Virus record (IMG/VR): IMGVR_UViG_3300029319_000050
Location: 1-58,409 of that record
Direction: 5' to 3' (one strand)
DNA length: 58,409 nt
DNA from: a virus
A model generated the notes under the pieces. That model saw only the letters and a list, made by a program, of their open reading frames with translations, did no database searches and was not told the DNA's origin. Numbering within the stretch: the stretch's first letter is position 1; each line of letters starts with the position of its first letter. This document shows positions 1 to 7,075 of the stretch, one piece after another. The position numbers were made by a program, and so were the translations under genes.

Positions 1-98
1 TATAAACTAGGATTAGTAGGTGTTGCACCTTTTTTCTTTTTCTTTTTAGCTTTACCACCTTTTTTCATTTTTAAAGCTGATAACATTCTAGCTTGTTT
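1..98. repeat. Terminal direct repeat, left copy (contig overlap)
   Basis: These 98 bases are identical to 58311-58408. The repeat sits at the exact contig ends and a coding frame continues through it, which is what an assembler leaves when it closes a circular or circularly permuted molecule. The unique genome would then be about 58,310 bp. A true phage terminal repeat of this exact length cannot be excluded. Confidence 0.9.
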
Positions 99-185
99 TG
101 CATGGCTTTTACTTGCTTTATTTAAAGCTTTTGCAACTTTTTTAACAGTTCTTTTCTTAGTATTTACTTTTTTCTTAATAGGCAT
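1..185 (-). CDS. Lys-rich small protein, N-terminal part (continues at the right end of the window)
   Basis: This is the first part of a gene cut by the linear representation. The ATG at 185 opens a highly basic N-terminus (MPIKKKVNTKKRTVKK...) and runs off the left edge. Joined through the terminal overlap to the frame ending at 58202, it gives a 97-residue protein. The start codon overlaps the stop of the upstream adaptor gene (TAATG), so the two are probably translationally coupled. The function is unknown. The C-terminal part carries a conserved motif described at the right-end entry. Confidence 0.8.
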   Translation of the reverse strand, partial: MPIKKKVNTKKRTVKKVAKALNKASKSHAKQARMLSALKMKKGGKAKKKKKKGATPTNPSL

Positions 186-832
186 TATGAAGGTTCTCTC
201 CTTAGTTGATCATATCTATATTCTTGTCTTGTAGCTCTACCCTCAGTCATATTCTTTAATCTATCTAATGACTGAATAAATCTTTGTTCATATACAGGTA
301 TTATTTCATAATTTTTCATAAATACGCAAGCCTCTACTAAAGTGCCATACAGTATAGTTTCAGGTGCATTTTTAGATAACCAAGTTGTTCCGCTATCACC
401 TGCAGCTGTTAATGAAGCTGGTTTATATAAATAATGTAACTCGACATCAAAATCACTGGAAGGAGAGGGGGCTACTATAAAAGTATCGTCATCAAATAAA
501 GCATAATAAAGTGGTGTGCCTGTTGTACTAGCAGACGAAGTATAGTCTCTGATGAAAGTTACGTGCTTATATTTTAAATACGTATAATCACCACTAGAAT
601 TTTTAACAGCCATTGAATATGGTGCTAAAAAATCATCAGGTGTAGTTAAATAAGGTGAAGACGTGCTAAGTTGACCTTCTACGTTTTTTCTAAAATTTGC
701 TGTTTCAACTAATTTTAAAATTCTATCTTCTGCATTTTCAATAAAATTATTTAAGTTATTTACAAAAGCTGTTTCATCATTTTGCATATAATCTTGTACA
801 GCTGTTTTAAGTTCTGAATACGTATAACTCAT
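185..832 (-). CDS. Head-tail connector / adaptor-like virion protein
   Basis: This 215-residue protein lies at the end of the head gene cluster. An alpha-helical N-terminus (MSYTYSELKTAVQDYM, then an N-rich helix to about residue 45) is followed by a beta-rich middle and a helical C-terminus rich in Arg and Tyr. This layout and the position after the gp4-like gene fit a second connector protein at the portal-tail junction of short-tailed phages. The start overlaps the upstream stop in an ATGA arrangement. The family assignment rests on layout and context; no catalytic motif is expected or seen. Confidence 0.55.
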   Translation of the reverse strand: MSYTYSELKTAVQDYMQNDETAFVNNLNNFIENAEDRILKLVETANFRKNVEGQLSTSSPYLTTPDDFLAPYSMAVKNSSGDYTYLKYKHVTFIRDYTSSASTTGTPLYYALFDDDTFIVAPSPSSDFDVELHYLYKPASLTAAGDSGTTWLSKNAPETILYGTLVEACVFMKNYEIIPVYEQRFIQSLDRLKNMTEGRATRQEYRYDQLRREPS

Positions 833-1539
833 GTGTTAATTTGACCCCCCATACCTGAATGGTTAGTACAATAATAATACAATGTTGGAGCACCAGAAGC
901 AACCTCAATCTGTGTATATGCACCTGATGATCCTGGAGTACCATTTGTTGTTACTCCAGTAGTATATTCTGTTCCACCACCATGTGTTCCATTAGATGTA
1001 GTAGAAAACCTAAGAGGGTGATTACTGTTAGAGCTATCGGATTGATCAAATCGATATGTTTCCCCTTCAGTTAAATTTAGCGTGGCTGCTCTAGTACCAT
1101 CTATATAAAAATAATTAGCTCCATAATATTCAGCTACAGTAACTGTATAAGTAGTTATAGACGGTGCTGGTGTTGGTGCTGGAGTGGGAGACGGAGTAGG
1201 GGATGCAACATCTGATATAGTTACTTCGCCAACACTACCTGTCGCTGATTTTAAATTAAAACTTCCCCCTATAAAATCGTCAGTTGTGTTATATTGAGGA
1301 TTAGCACTTTCAGTTCTAACAATACCTAAATTAACTTCTTGATCGATATCAGGTCTTGACTCATATAATGCTTCTGGATCTACAACATAACGTTTTGGTT
1401 GTATTTGTGGATGTTTAGGTTCGTATTGATCAGGTCCAACTTTTAGACCATCCCAAGTCTTTTTTAAATCTTTATACTTATATCTTAAACCTGATCTATC
1501 ACATATTCCATAAGAATACTTACCTTTTGCATAACTCAT
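829..1539 (-). CDS. Virion protein with C-terminal cupredoxin-like domain
   Basis: This 236-residue protein has two parts. Residues 1 to about 105 resemble a small virion protein seen in marine phages (MSYAKGKYSYGICDRSG..., then WDGLKVGPDQYEPKHPQ). A Pro/Thr linker at about 113-128 joins a beta-rich domain of about 105 residues. That domain ends in YYYCTNHSGMGG and has an upstream SNHPLRF, giving the His ... Cys-x2-His-x2-Met ligand order of type-1 copper proteins; amicyanin and pseudoazurin have a very similar Cys-x2-His loop. There is no signal peptide. It lies between two connector genes, so a virion location is likely. Whether it binds copper is not known from sequence. Confidence 0.7.
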   Translation of the reverse strand: MSYAKGKYSYGICDRSGLRYKYKDLKKTWDGLKVGPDQYEPKHPQIQPKRYVVDPEALYESRPDIDQEVNLGIVRTESANPQYNTTDDFIGGSFNLKSATGSVGEVTISDVASPTPSPTPAPTPAPSITTYTVTVAEYYGANYFYIDGTRAATLNLTEGETYRFDQSDSSNSNHPLRFSTTSNGTHGGGTEYTTGVTTNGTPGSSGAYTQIEVASGAPTLYYYCTNHSGMGGQINT

Positions 1540-2207
1540 GTTGATTGCCTAAAAGGAACTAAACGTAAACTAGATCTATCCCTATCAGACTCATATGCTC
1601 TCTTAAAATCTTCTTCGTACATTTGTTTTAACATTAATGCTTTTTGAGGGTTTTTCTTTACTGATATATAGTAAGCTAAACCACTAACCATACAGGGTAT
1701 AAACCTTGCAGGTAAATCTTGATCTTCTGTTGATTTGTTGACGTCTTGTATTCTTTTCCACCTATAAGTAATTAATTTATCAGTAGAATTTTCTGGTGTA
1801 GGGTATAAATATATTTTAGGTGTAGTTGTTCTTTCTACATAAAATTGTGATGGTCTTCCTGTAGATGTTTTAACAGGTATATTAAAATATTCAGAACGGT
1901 CTATCCTTTCCATCTGTAAATCGTTTGTAGTACCACCTGAAGTTCTTCTTAGGACTGCATCTAATACATCAATATCGTATTCATTTAGGTCGTAAGAAGC
2001 AGTATCTTTAGTTAAATCTAAAGAAACTTGTTCTACTTCCCAAAGTTGTACCCCTCTATTAGACCAGTCTGCAAACAATATATTAAGACACCGTCTAGCA
2101 GCATTAGCATCATAACCAGTACGAAGTTCTAACCCTGCTAGTTCGTAAGCCTCTTCAATTACATCTGATGTAGATAACGAAAAGGTTCTAGTGCCTGATG
2201 TCGCCAT
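1536..2207 (-). CDS. Head-tail adaptor, P22 gp4-like
   Basis: This 223-residue protein opens with a helical segment (STSDVIEEAYELAGLELRTG) followed by RRCLNILFADWSNRGVQLWEVE, a pattern typical of P22 gp4-type tail accessory factors. These bind the portal ring and start tail assembly in podoviruses. A beta-rich middle and a Tyr/Arg-rich C-terminus follow. It overlaps the preceding gene at TAATG and the following one by four bases. Together with the gp10-like hub gene at 47460 it is the main evidence for a short-tailed virion. Confidence 0.7.
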   Translation of the reverse strand: MATSGTRTFSLSTSDVIEEAYELAGLELRTGYDANAARRCLNILFADWSNRGVQLWEVEQVSLDLTKDTASYDLNEYDIDVLDAVLRRTSGGTTNDLQMERIDRSEYFNIPVKTSTGRPSQFYVERTTTPKIYLYPTPENSTDKLITYRWKRIQDVNKSTEDQDLPARFIPCMVSGLAYYISVKKNPQKALMLKQMYEEDFKRAYESDRDRSSLRLVPFRQST

Positions 2208-2614
2208 TATTCAAAATCTTTGTACAATGTCAACACTATAACGTATGAATCACCGCTTGTGTGACCAGTAGTCGTTAGTTTTATATCACCAGTCTTTCCA
2301 CTACCTGAGGTATTTCTAATCCCACCGAACTCTGTGAAATCTTCATCAGTTGTATAATCTGAATTTAAATCCCAACAGATAGTGTCAGTAGAAGCGTCCC
2401 ATAAAAGCTTTACGCTCATACCAAAAGTCGAATAAACAATTTTAGCTAATCTTACACCAGTACAAGTTGCACCATCCGTGCTTCGAGTAGCTAAAGCACT
2501 AACATCTACTTTAGTAACCGCTGATTCACCTGTTCCATCGGATGTGTTGGTCAGCTGAATTACAGCTGACCTATCACTATCTGACAGAGTTGTTGAAGTT
2601 ACTGCGTCTGCCAT
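2207..2614 (-). CDS. Probable virion structural protein, unknown function
   Basis: This 135-residue protein is rich in Thr, Ser and Asp, with predicted beta strands and no Lys-rich or membrane segments. It sits between the capsid genes and the tail adaptor gene, so a head-decoration or neck role is possible. Residues 55-80 (VRLAKIVYSTFGMSVKLLWD) are the most hydrophobic stretch. I recognise no named family. Confidence 0.55.
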   Translation of the reverse strand: MADAVTSTTLSDSDRSAVIQLTNTSDGTGESAVTKVDVSALATRSTDGATCTGVRLAKIVYSTFGMSVKLLWDASTDTICWDLNSDYTTDEDFTEFGGIRNTSGSGKTGDIKLTTTGHTSGDSYVIVLTLYKDFE

Positions 2615-2629
2615 ATTAAGCTCCTATGA

Positions 2630-3136
2630 TTAAGCGTCAGCAAAAGGTGTAACTACTGTGCCTGAAGCAAGTACTATTCCTTCTACAGCATATTTTGCTG
2701 ATGCAATAGCAGTACATCTAATAATAGTACCAGCAATACCACCTTTAGTAGAACCGTTTAAAGTAATAACGTCATTAGATGCACCTGAAATAAATGTTTT
2801 TCCTGCTGCATCGCTTTTACCTAAATATAAACCACCAACGAACTTATCAGTACCGTCTGTTTTTATATCTACATCTGTAGCTGCAGTTTCAATAACGAAA
2901 GTGTATGTAGCACCTAAGTTATTTAATGAGTTAGGGTCTGTAGGGTCACTAGGTGCAGTAGTAACAATAGAGGGTAAAGTAAATTTACCGTCTGCATCAT
3001 TACAAGTAAGTATGCGTCCTGCGTGACTGTCTACGGTTAAGGTTGTGTCTGCTGTTAAACTTACTACTGAAGTATTACCTGCGGTAATAAATCCTGAAAT
3101 AGATCTAACAGGACCTGAAAAGGTTGATTTAGCCAT
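2630..3136 (-). CDS. Probable capsid-associated structural protein
   Basis: The start is taken at the ATG at 3136 (MAKSTFSGPVRSISG), which has a good ribosome-binding site (AGGAG) just upstream; the frame is open further 5' but without start signals. The 168-residue product is beta-rich, with repeated Thr/Gly/Asp segments such as LTADTTLTVDSHAGRILTC. It lies just downstream of the major capsid gene, behind a terminator. This suggests a decoration or head-fibre protein expressed from its own level control. No named family is recognised. Confidence 0.6.
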   Translation of the reverse strand: MAKSTFSGPVRSISGFITAGNTSVVSLTADTTLTVDSHAGRILTCNDADGKFTLPSIVTTAPSDPTDPNSLNNLGATYTFVIETAATDVDIKTDGTDKFVGGLYLGKSDAAGKTFISGASNDVITLNGSTKGGIAGTIIRCTAIASAKYAVEGIVLASGTVVTPFADA

Positions 3137-3158
3137 TATAACTCCTATAACTAAATAC

Positions 3159-3203
3159 GTTGTTTCATCTATGGAGATAGTCTGCCGAGCCAGTTGAAAC
3201 AAC
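3159..3203. promoter_or_regulatory. Perfect 9-bp inverted repeat in the leader of the capsid-associated gene
   Basis: GTTGTTTCA at 3159-3167 is matched by TGAAACAAC at 3195-3203. Two short inner stems (CTAT/ATAG and CTG/CAG) lie in the 27-base loop, giving a possible three-arm fold. It lies between the terminator after the capsid gene and the start of the next gene. It could be an mRNA leader structure, a processing site or an operator. Confidence 0.45.
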
Positions 3204-3241
3204 AATTAATCTCGGTTTAATTAATTGTAAGTTATATGGTA

Positions 3242-3270
3242 GAAAAAAGAAAGGGGACCGAAGCCCCCTT
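3242..3270 (-). terminator. Intrinsic terminator after the major capsid gene
   Basis: On the minus strand an AAGGGG/CCCCTT stem closed by a cTTCGg tetraloop, with one bulged T, is followed by TCTTTTTTCT. It sits about 40 bases after the capsid stop codon. It probably lowers expression of the genes beyond relative to capsid protein. Confidence 0.75.
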
Positions 3271-3310
3271 ATTAGTAAGGTGTTTTACAACACCTGCCCC
3301 AGTATCGAGA

Positions 3311-4219
3311 TTAGGCTCCTGGAGATCCGTACATTCCACGCCAGTCACTAAAGCCGAAAGAATATCTTTCTCTAGCTTTGTATCTTACGTTTCCTGTTTC
3401 GAAGTCACCTTCCATGCCTGTCTTGATTCCGCTTCTGACGAAGTGCTTTAACCCATTAGGAGAGTCAGTTTTGATAAAGAAAGCATCTGTGTCAGTTAAG
3501 AAATGGTTAACAGTGTAACCTTCAGGAAGCATTCCCATATTTCTTAACGCATTGATGTCGTTATCAGAAGTTGCCACTCTATTAGGAGTATTAAGCAGTC
3601 TATCAGCTACAAATTGAAGCTGTGGTGGAACGATAAGCTTTCTAGCTTGTACGTTCACTTTTAGACCTCTTTCATCTTTGAAAGCTGCAATGTCAATCAT
3701 TGCATTTTCAAGTGAAGTTTCATTCAAGTCAGCAGCTGTGCTAGGCTCGTTAGATTGATCTCCTGCTGTCAAGGTAGGGTGATCGGTAGCGAATAATTCT
3801 TTACCGTCGCCTCCTGGAAAGCTTGAGTTAAATCCATTGTTTAACACATTGGCAGCCTTGATTTGCTTTGTCTGAGACATAGATCTAGCTAATGCTCGAG
3901 TATATCTTGAAGACAAAGTATCATAAAGATTATCTTCGATAGCTTCTTCAGTTAGTGAGAAAGCCAATGCTACAGTTTCATGTGAATACCTAGCAGTGAA
4001 GGTTTCTTGTGCATAGTCATAGCTGACTGAGGCACCTTCGCCTTTCACTGGAGCTTCACCGAAGCCTGATAACATTACTTCTTCCTCAAATGCTCTTTCA
4101 GAAGTTTCTGTGTCGAAGATTTCTTCGTGTTCGTTCTCGTAACGTGCATACTCTAAACCAAAAAGTGCGTTCAATCCTGGTTCGAGTTCTTTTACTAATT
4201 GAGCTCTATTAATTGCCAT
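3311..4219 (-). CDS. Major capsid protein (Mu gpT-like family)
   Basis: This 302-residue protein builds the icosahedral shell. The segment around residues 125-170 (NVLNNGFNSSFPGGDG, then LFATDHPTL and SNEPSTAADLNETSLENAM) is characteristic of the Mu gpT-like major head protein group. The N-terminus is acidic and helical (EELEPGLNALFG-type region). The length fits the family without a long scaffold domain, and a separate scaffold gene lies upstream. The order scaffold, head protein, capsid protein, terminator is the usual head-gene layout. Confidence 0.85.
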   Translation of the reverse strand: MAINRAQLVKELEPGLNALFGLEYARYENEHEEIFDTETSERAFEEEVMLSGFGEAPVKGEGASVSYDYAQETFTARYSHETVALAFSLTEEAIEDNLYDTLSSRYTRALARSMSQTKQIKAANVLNNGFNSSFPGGDGKELFATDHPTLTAGDQSNEPSTAADLNETSLENAMIDIAAFKDERGLKVNVQARKLIVPPQLQFVADRLLNTPNRVATSDNDINALRNMGMLPEGYTVNHFLTDTDAFFIKTDSPNGLKHFVRSGIKTGMEGDFETGNVRYKARERYSFGFSDWRGMYGSPGA

Positions 4220-4231
4220 TTATATCACCTT

Positions 4232-4771
4232 TTAGTCGTTACCGAATGTTGAAGCAGGGAATATGAAATAACCTCTAGCGTATTGTCCAATGCTATTTCC
4301 TGGCTTATCAACAAAGCCAACTTGCTTAGCAATACCACTAGCTGTTGTAGTCGTTACTCCTTCCTTCGAACGTCCGTTGTTAGTATCACCTGCGGTAGTA
4401 GAGATAGTATGTACTTTACCGACATCTGCTTGAGTTGGAGTACCTGTGTACTGTGCCTCATAGACGATATCTGGATCAGTATATACATATGCTTTAATAT
4501 CCGCAGAACCTAAGGTTGTAGTGCCATCTACAAATCTCTTTACAAACTGCACTGCACCTGTACTGTCTTGGTATTCAGCACCTGCAAACACACCTAAAGG
4601 GGCGTCAGTAGCACCTGCTTGAAGTACATATCCACTTGTTAGCTTAACAACGTCTCCAGAGAAAATATCTCCAGATGCTCCACTTTGGATTGCAAATTCA
4701 GAAGGTCTAATTGTACCACCTGTTAGGTGATAGGCAGGAGTGAATCCATCTGGATCATTTACATTTGCCAT
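4232..4771 (-). CDS. Probable head decoration / stabilisation protein
   Basis: This 179-residue beta-rich protein lies directly upstream of the major capsid gene with a 12-base gap. It is rich in Gly, Thr and Ala and contains GDVVKLTSGYVLQAGA and PLGVFAGAEY, a pattern seen in small capsid-associated proteins encoded next to gpT-like capsid genes. It has no Cys, no membrane segment and no signal peptide. The name rests on position and composition. Confidence 0.6.
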   Translation of the reverse strand: MANVNDPDGFTPAYHLTGGTIRPSEFAIQSGASGDIFSGDVVKLTSGYVLQAGATDAPLGVFAGAEYQDSTGAVQFVKRFVDGTTTLGSADIKAYVYTDPDIVYEAQYTGTPTQADVGKVHTISTTAGDTNNGRSKEGVTTTTASGIAKQVGFVDKPGNSIGQYARGYFIFPASTFGND

Positions 4772-4802
4772 TTATTTCACCATTAAGTTAATAATTTATA
4801 AT

Positions 4803-5264
4803 TTACCCTTTCTTCAAACCACCTGATCCAAAAGTAACTTTACTTGACCTATTAGGTTTCTCTATAGGCATAAGATCATTACTTTCTCTCATTAAGTTTG
4901 TATCAAGAGCTTCCATTTGATTCTCAGCAATGCCTCTATAATAAGCATTACGTTCCTCAGCAGTTTCTTCTGGTATTTTTGCTAAAACCAATCCACCTAC
5001 ACCAATAACACCGTCATTCCTTCCACCTTCAATAGTAGGTGCATGGAAGTCAGGATGATCTTCGGATCTCACTGGTTCCCAACCCTCACGAATACGTTTA
5101 CTCATATTAGTCTTATCTTCTGTTCCCAAAAGAGACTCTCTAAGCCAACGATGTTTAAATCCTGGAGGTGCTGGAGGTGCATCCAAAGTTGATGGTGGTG
5201 TCCATGGTTTTCTGCGAGAAGTGTTTTCTCGTGTTTTTGCAGTTCGTGGAGTTCGATCTGACAT
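4803..5264 (-). CDS. Conserved phage protein, unknown function, in head cluster
   Basis: This 153-residue protein has a basic, Pro-rich N-terminus (RTPRTAKTRENTSRRKPW) and a central PPGFKHRWLRESLLG segment. It lies two bases downstream of the scaffold gene and is read in series with it. It could be a capsid-assembly accessory. I see no catalytic or metal-binding motif. Confidence 0.55.
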   Translation of the reverse strand: MSDRTPRTAKTRENTSRRKPWTPPSTLDAPPAPPGFKHRWLRESLLGTEDKTNMSKRIREGWEPVRSEDHPDFHAPTIEGGRNDGVIGVGGLVLAKIPEETAEERNAYYRGIAENQMEALDTNLMRESNDLMPIEKPNRSSKVTFGSGGLKKG

Positions 5265-5266
5265 AT

Positions 5267-6196
5267 TTATACTCCTTTTACGTGTTTAGCATATTCTTCT
5301 AGTGGTACACCTAATCTTTTAGCTATCGCTACTTGAGAAGGTGACAACCGTACTCTGCGTGCAGACTTATTACTTGCTGTCCTTGTAGGGGCAGCAACTT
5401 TAGGCTGTACGTTACTTTTTGCATCAGTAGTTTCCTCTGATGTAAACTTGTGTGGGAATTCGGCTTGCATACGCTTGTCGATTTCCTTGTAGTATTCGTC
5501 TGATTGTAGGTCGTAACCTAAATCATGCAACTCTTTGTGTATCCCAAATGCAGCAAACGTCATGACTTGATCTTGTCCAAACCATTGATTTTTAGCAGCC
5601 CATTCTTGTGCTTTTGGGTCTGGAGGTGGTGCCTCTTGTGTTTGTTGCGGTAATTCAGGTACATCTACTTCTTGTTCCGTTTCTTCTGTATCTAAACGTT
5701 TTTTAACTCTCGTTAGATTTTCAGCTTCAGCTCCAAGACGTGCAATATTTTCGTTAGCCGATGCCATTGCATCTGCATCACCATTTTCGTAAGCTAATTT
5801 ATATTGCTTTTTCGCTTGGTCTAATTGTGATTGTACACGACTTTCAGCTTCATTGACTAGTGTTGCGTCAGAATTTTTTAAAGATGTTTTTAATTTCTGA
5901 TTTTCACTAATTACGTTTTCAGCGTACTTAACAGCTTCTTCTCGCTGTCTTTCAGCTTCTCGCATTTTATAAGTTAGTTGACTTATGCGTTTTTTGACAC
6001 CTTCGGAATAGTCCTCAAGCTCATCTTCTTTAGCTTCTGACTTAGGTTCCTCAGATGGTTCCTCTACTTCTTTTACAGAATCTTTATTAACTTCAAACTC
6101 AACTTCATTAGTTTCTGCTTCTTCGTTAATAACATCTGCTTCTCTTATGTCTACGTCTTTTTCTTCGACTTCGACTGTTAATTTAGGTTCAGCCAT
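5267..6196 (-). CDS. Capsid scaffolding protein
   Basis: This 309-residue protein has the usual layout of a phage internal scaffold: a very acidic, disordered N-terminus (residues 1-65, rich in Glu), a long coiled coil (about 70-170) and a basic C-terminal helix (ARRVRLSPSQVAIAKRLG...) able to bind the inner capsid surface. It lies just before the head genes. Scaffolds of this kind guide shell assembly and then leave the procapsid. No protease gene is seen nearby, so exit without cleavage is possible. Confidence 0.75.
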   Translation of the reverse strand: MAEPKLTVEVEEKDVDIREADVINEEAETNEVEFEVNKDSVKEVEEPSEEPKSEAKEDELEDYSEGVKKRISQLTYKMREAERQREEAVKYAENVISENQKLKTSLKNSDATLVNEAESRVQSQLDQAKKQYKLAYENGDADAMASANENIARLGAEAENLTRVKKRLDTEETEQEVDVPELPQQTQEAPPPDPKAQEWAAKNQWFGQDQVMTFAAFGIHKELHDLGYDLQSDEYYKEIDKRMQAEFPHKFTSEETTDAKSNVQPKVAAPTRTASNKSARRVRLSPSQVAIAKRLGVPLEEYAKHVKGV

Positions 6197-6204
6197 ATTT
6201 TTTC

Positions 6205-6651
6205 CTATGCGTGGTGGACAACGTTTTCAGGATCTTTGATAACAGCTAAAACTTCATCATCATTTAACAATCGCATTTCGCCACCGTCAATTTTGATTCT
6301 AGCTCCAGCATATCTGCCAAAGATAATCCAGTCGCCTTTTTTGCACCAAGCCCCACAAGGATACTTGTCAGGATCAGTGTAAGCGTCAGGTCCGAGATCG
6401 ACTACATACCCCACGTTAGTAGATAGCCTTTCTCTTTCAACCGTTTCTTTTGCTAATACTATACCACCTTTTGTCTTTTTAGCAATGGTATAGGGCAAGA
6501 TTAAAATTCTATAGCCTGTGGGAACAGGAAGTTTATCAATTTCCCTCTCACAGTCTTCTGGGGTTGTTATACCTTTAGTTTCTTCAACTACAGGTTCTTT
6601 TTTCGTTCTATTTGAAAAATCTAGTACTTTATCTGGTACTTTCTCACTCAT
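6205..6651 (-). CDS. GroES-like co-chaperonin
   Basis: This 148-residue protein contains a Cpn10/GroES domain from about residue 40. PVPTGYRILILPY is the first strand, a mobile-loop segment follows (KTKGGIVLAKETVERE), then GYVVDLGPDAY, KKGDWIIFGRYAGARIKI and LLNDDEVLAVI. In T4 (gp31) and marine phages such proteins replace host GroES so that GroEL can fold the capsid protein. I chose the second ATG because GGGAGG abuts the first and lies six bases before the second. It overlaps the upstream small gene and precedes the scaffold gene, which fits a capsid-folding job. Confidence 0.85.
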   Translation of the reverse strand: MSEKVPDKVLDFSNRTKKEPVVEETKGITTPEDCEREIDKLPVPTGYRILILPYTIAKKTKGGIVLAKETVERERLSTNVGYVVDLGPDAYTDPDKYPCGAWCKKGDWIIFGRYAGARIKIDGGEMRLLNDDEVLAVIKDPENVVHHA

Positions 6652-6853
6652 CTTCATCCTCCCAAAGACTTATTTCATTTTCAAGCAGGTCTTTAATAGT
6701 AAATTCAGCGAAGCTTAGACCTGAAAGCTCGCCTATAATGCGTTGATACTGTTCATGGTCTTGTATAGACCCAGATTTCAACGTTTCCGTAAGTTGTGCG
6801 TCTCTTTCTCTGACTAATTTGAGAAATTTACGTACTAAATCAATATAATCCAC
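6644..6853 (-). CDS. Small acidic helical protein, unknown
   Basis: This 69-residue protein is all-helical by composition and ends in an acidic tail (WEDEDE). It contains DHEQYQRIIGELSGL, a helix seen in small proteins encoded beside portal and scaffold genes of marine phages. Overlaps with both neighbours suggest translational coupling. The function is unknown. Confidence 0.6.
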   Translation of the reverse strand: MDYIDLVRKFLKLVRERDAQLTETLKSGSIQDHEQYQRIIGELSGLSFAEFTIKDLLENEISLWEDEDE

Positions 6854-7062
6854 TAATCAGGCTGTTTATGGAACATTAACCCTTGTGTTGCTGCTCCTGT
6901 ACCTCTAGTTTTTACTAAAGTTGCCTTTCTTTCGTTAACTTTTACGTTAACTGGTCCGCCTTGTCGCATTTCTGGCGCATATCCGAATTTAGCAACCAAT
7001 TTTTTAGGTAATTTACGTAAACCTGCTCCTTTTTTTCCTTTTGGTATCGGTTTTTTCTCCAT
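6853..7062 (-). CDS. Small basic protein, unknown
   Basis: This 69-residue protein is strongly basic at its N-terminus (KKPIPKGKKGAGLRKLPKKL), followed by EMRQGGPVNVKVNERKATLVKTRGTG. It lies between the portal gene and the small acidic protein gene, with a good AGGAG site. It belongs to the set of Lys/Arg-rich late proteins of this genome. It might be packaged or bind nucleic acid, but nothing shows this directly. Confidence 0.6.
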   Translation of the reverse strand: MEKKPIPKGKKGAGLRKLPKKLVAKFGYAPEMRQGGPVNVKVNERKATLVKTRGTGAATQGLMFHKQPD

Positions 7063-7075
7063 TTTAACTCCTATT

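Noticed and set aside
1-98. A true phage terminal repeat used for replication or packaging
   Set aside because: The length is near a typical assembler k-mer, and a gene runs through it; assembly overlap is simpler. Read-depth data could reopen this.
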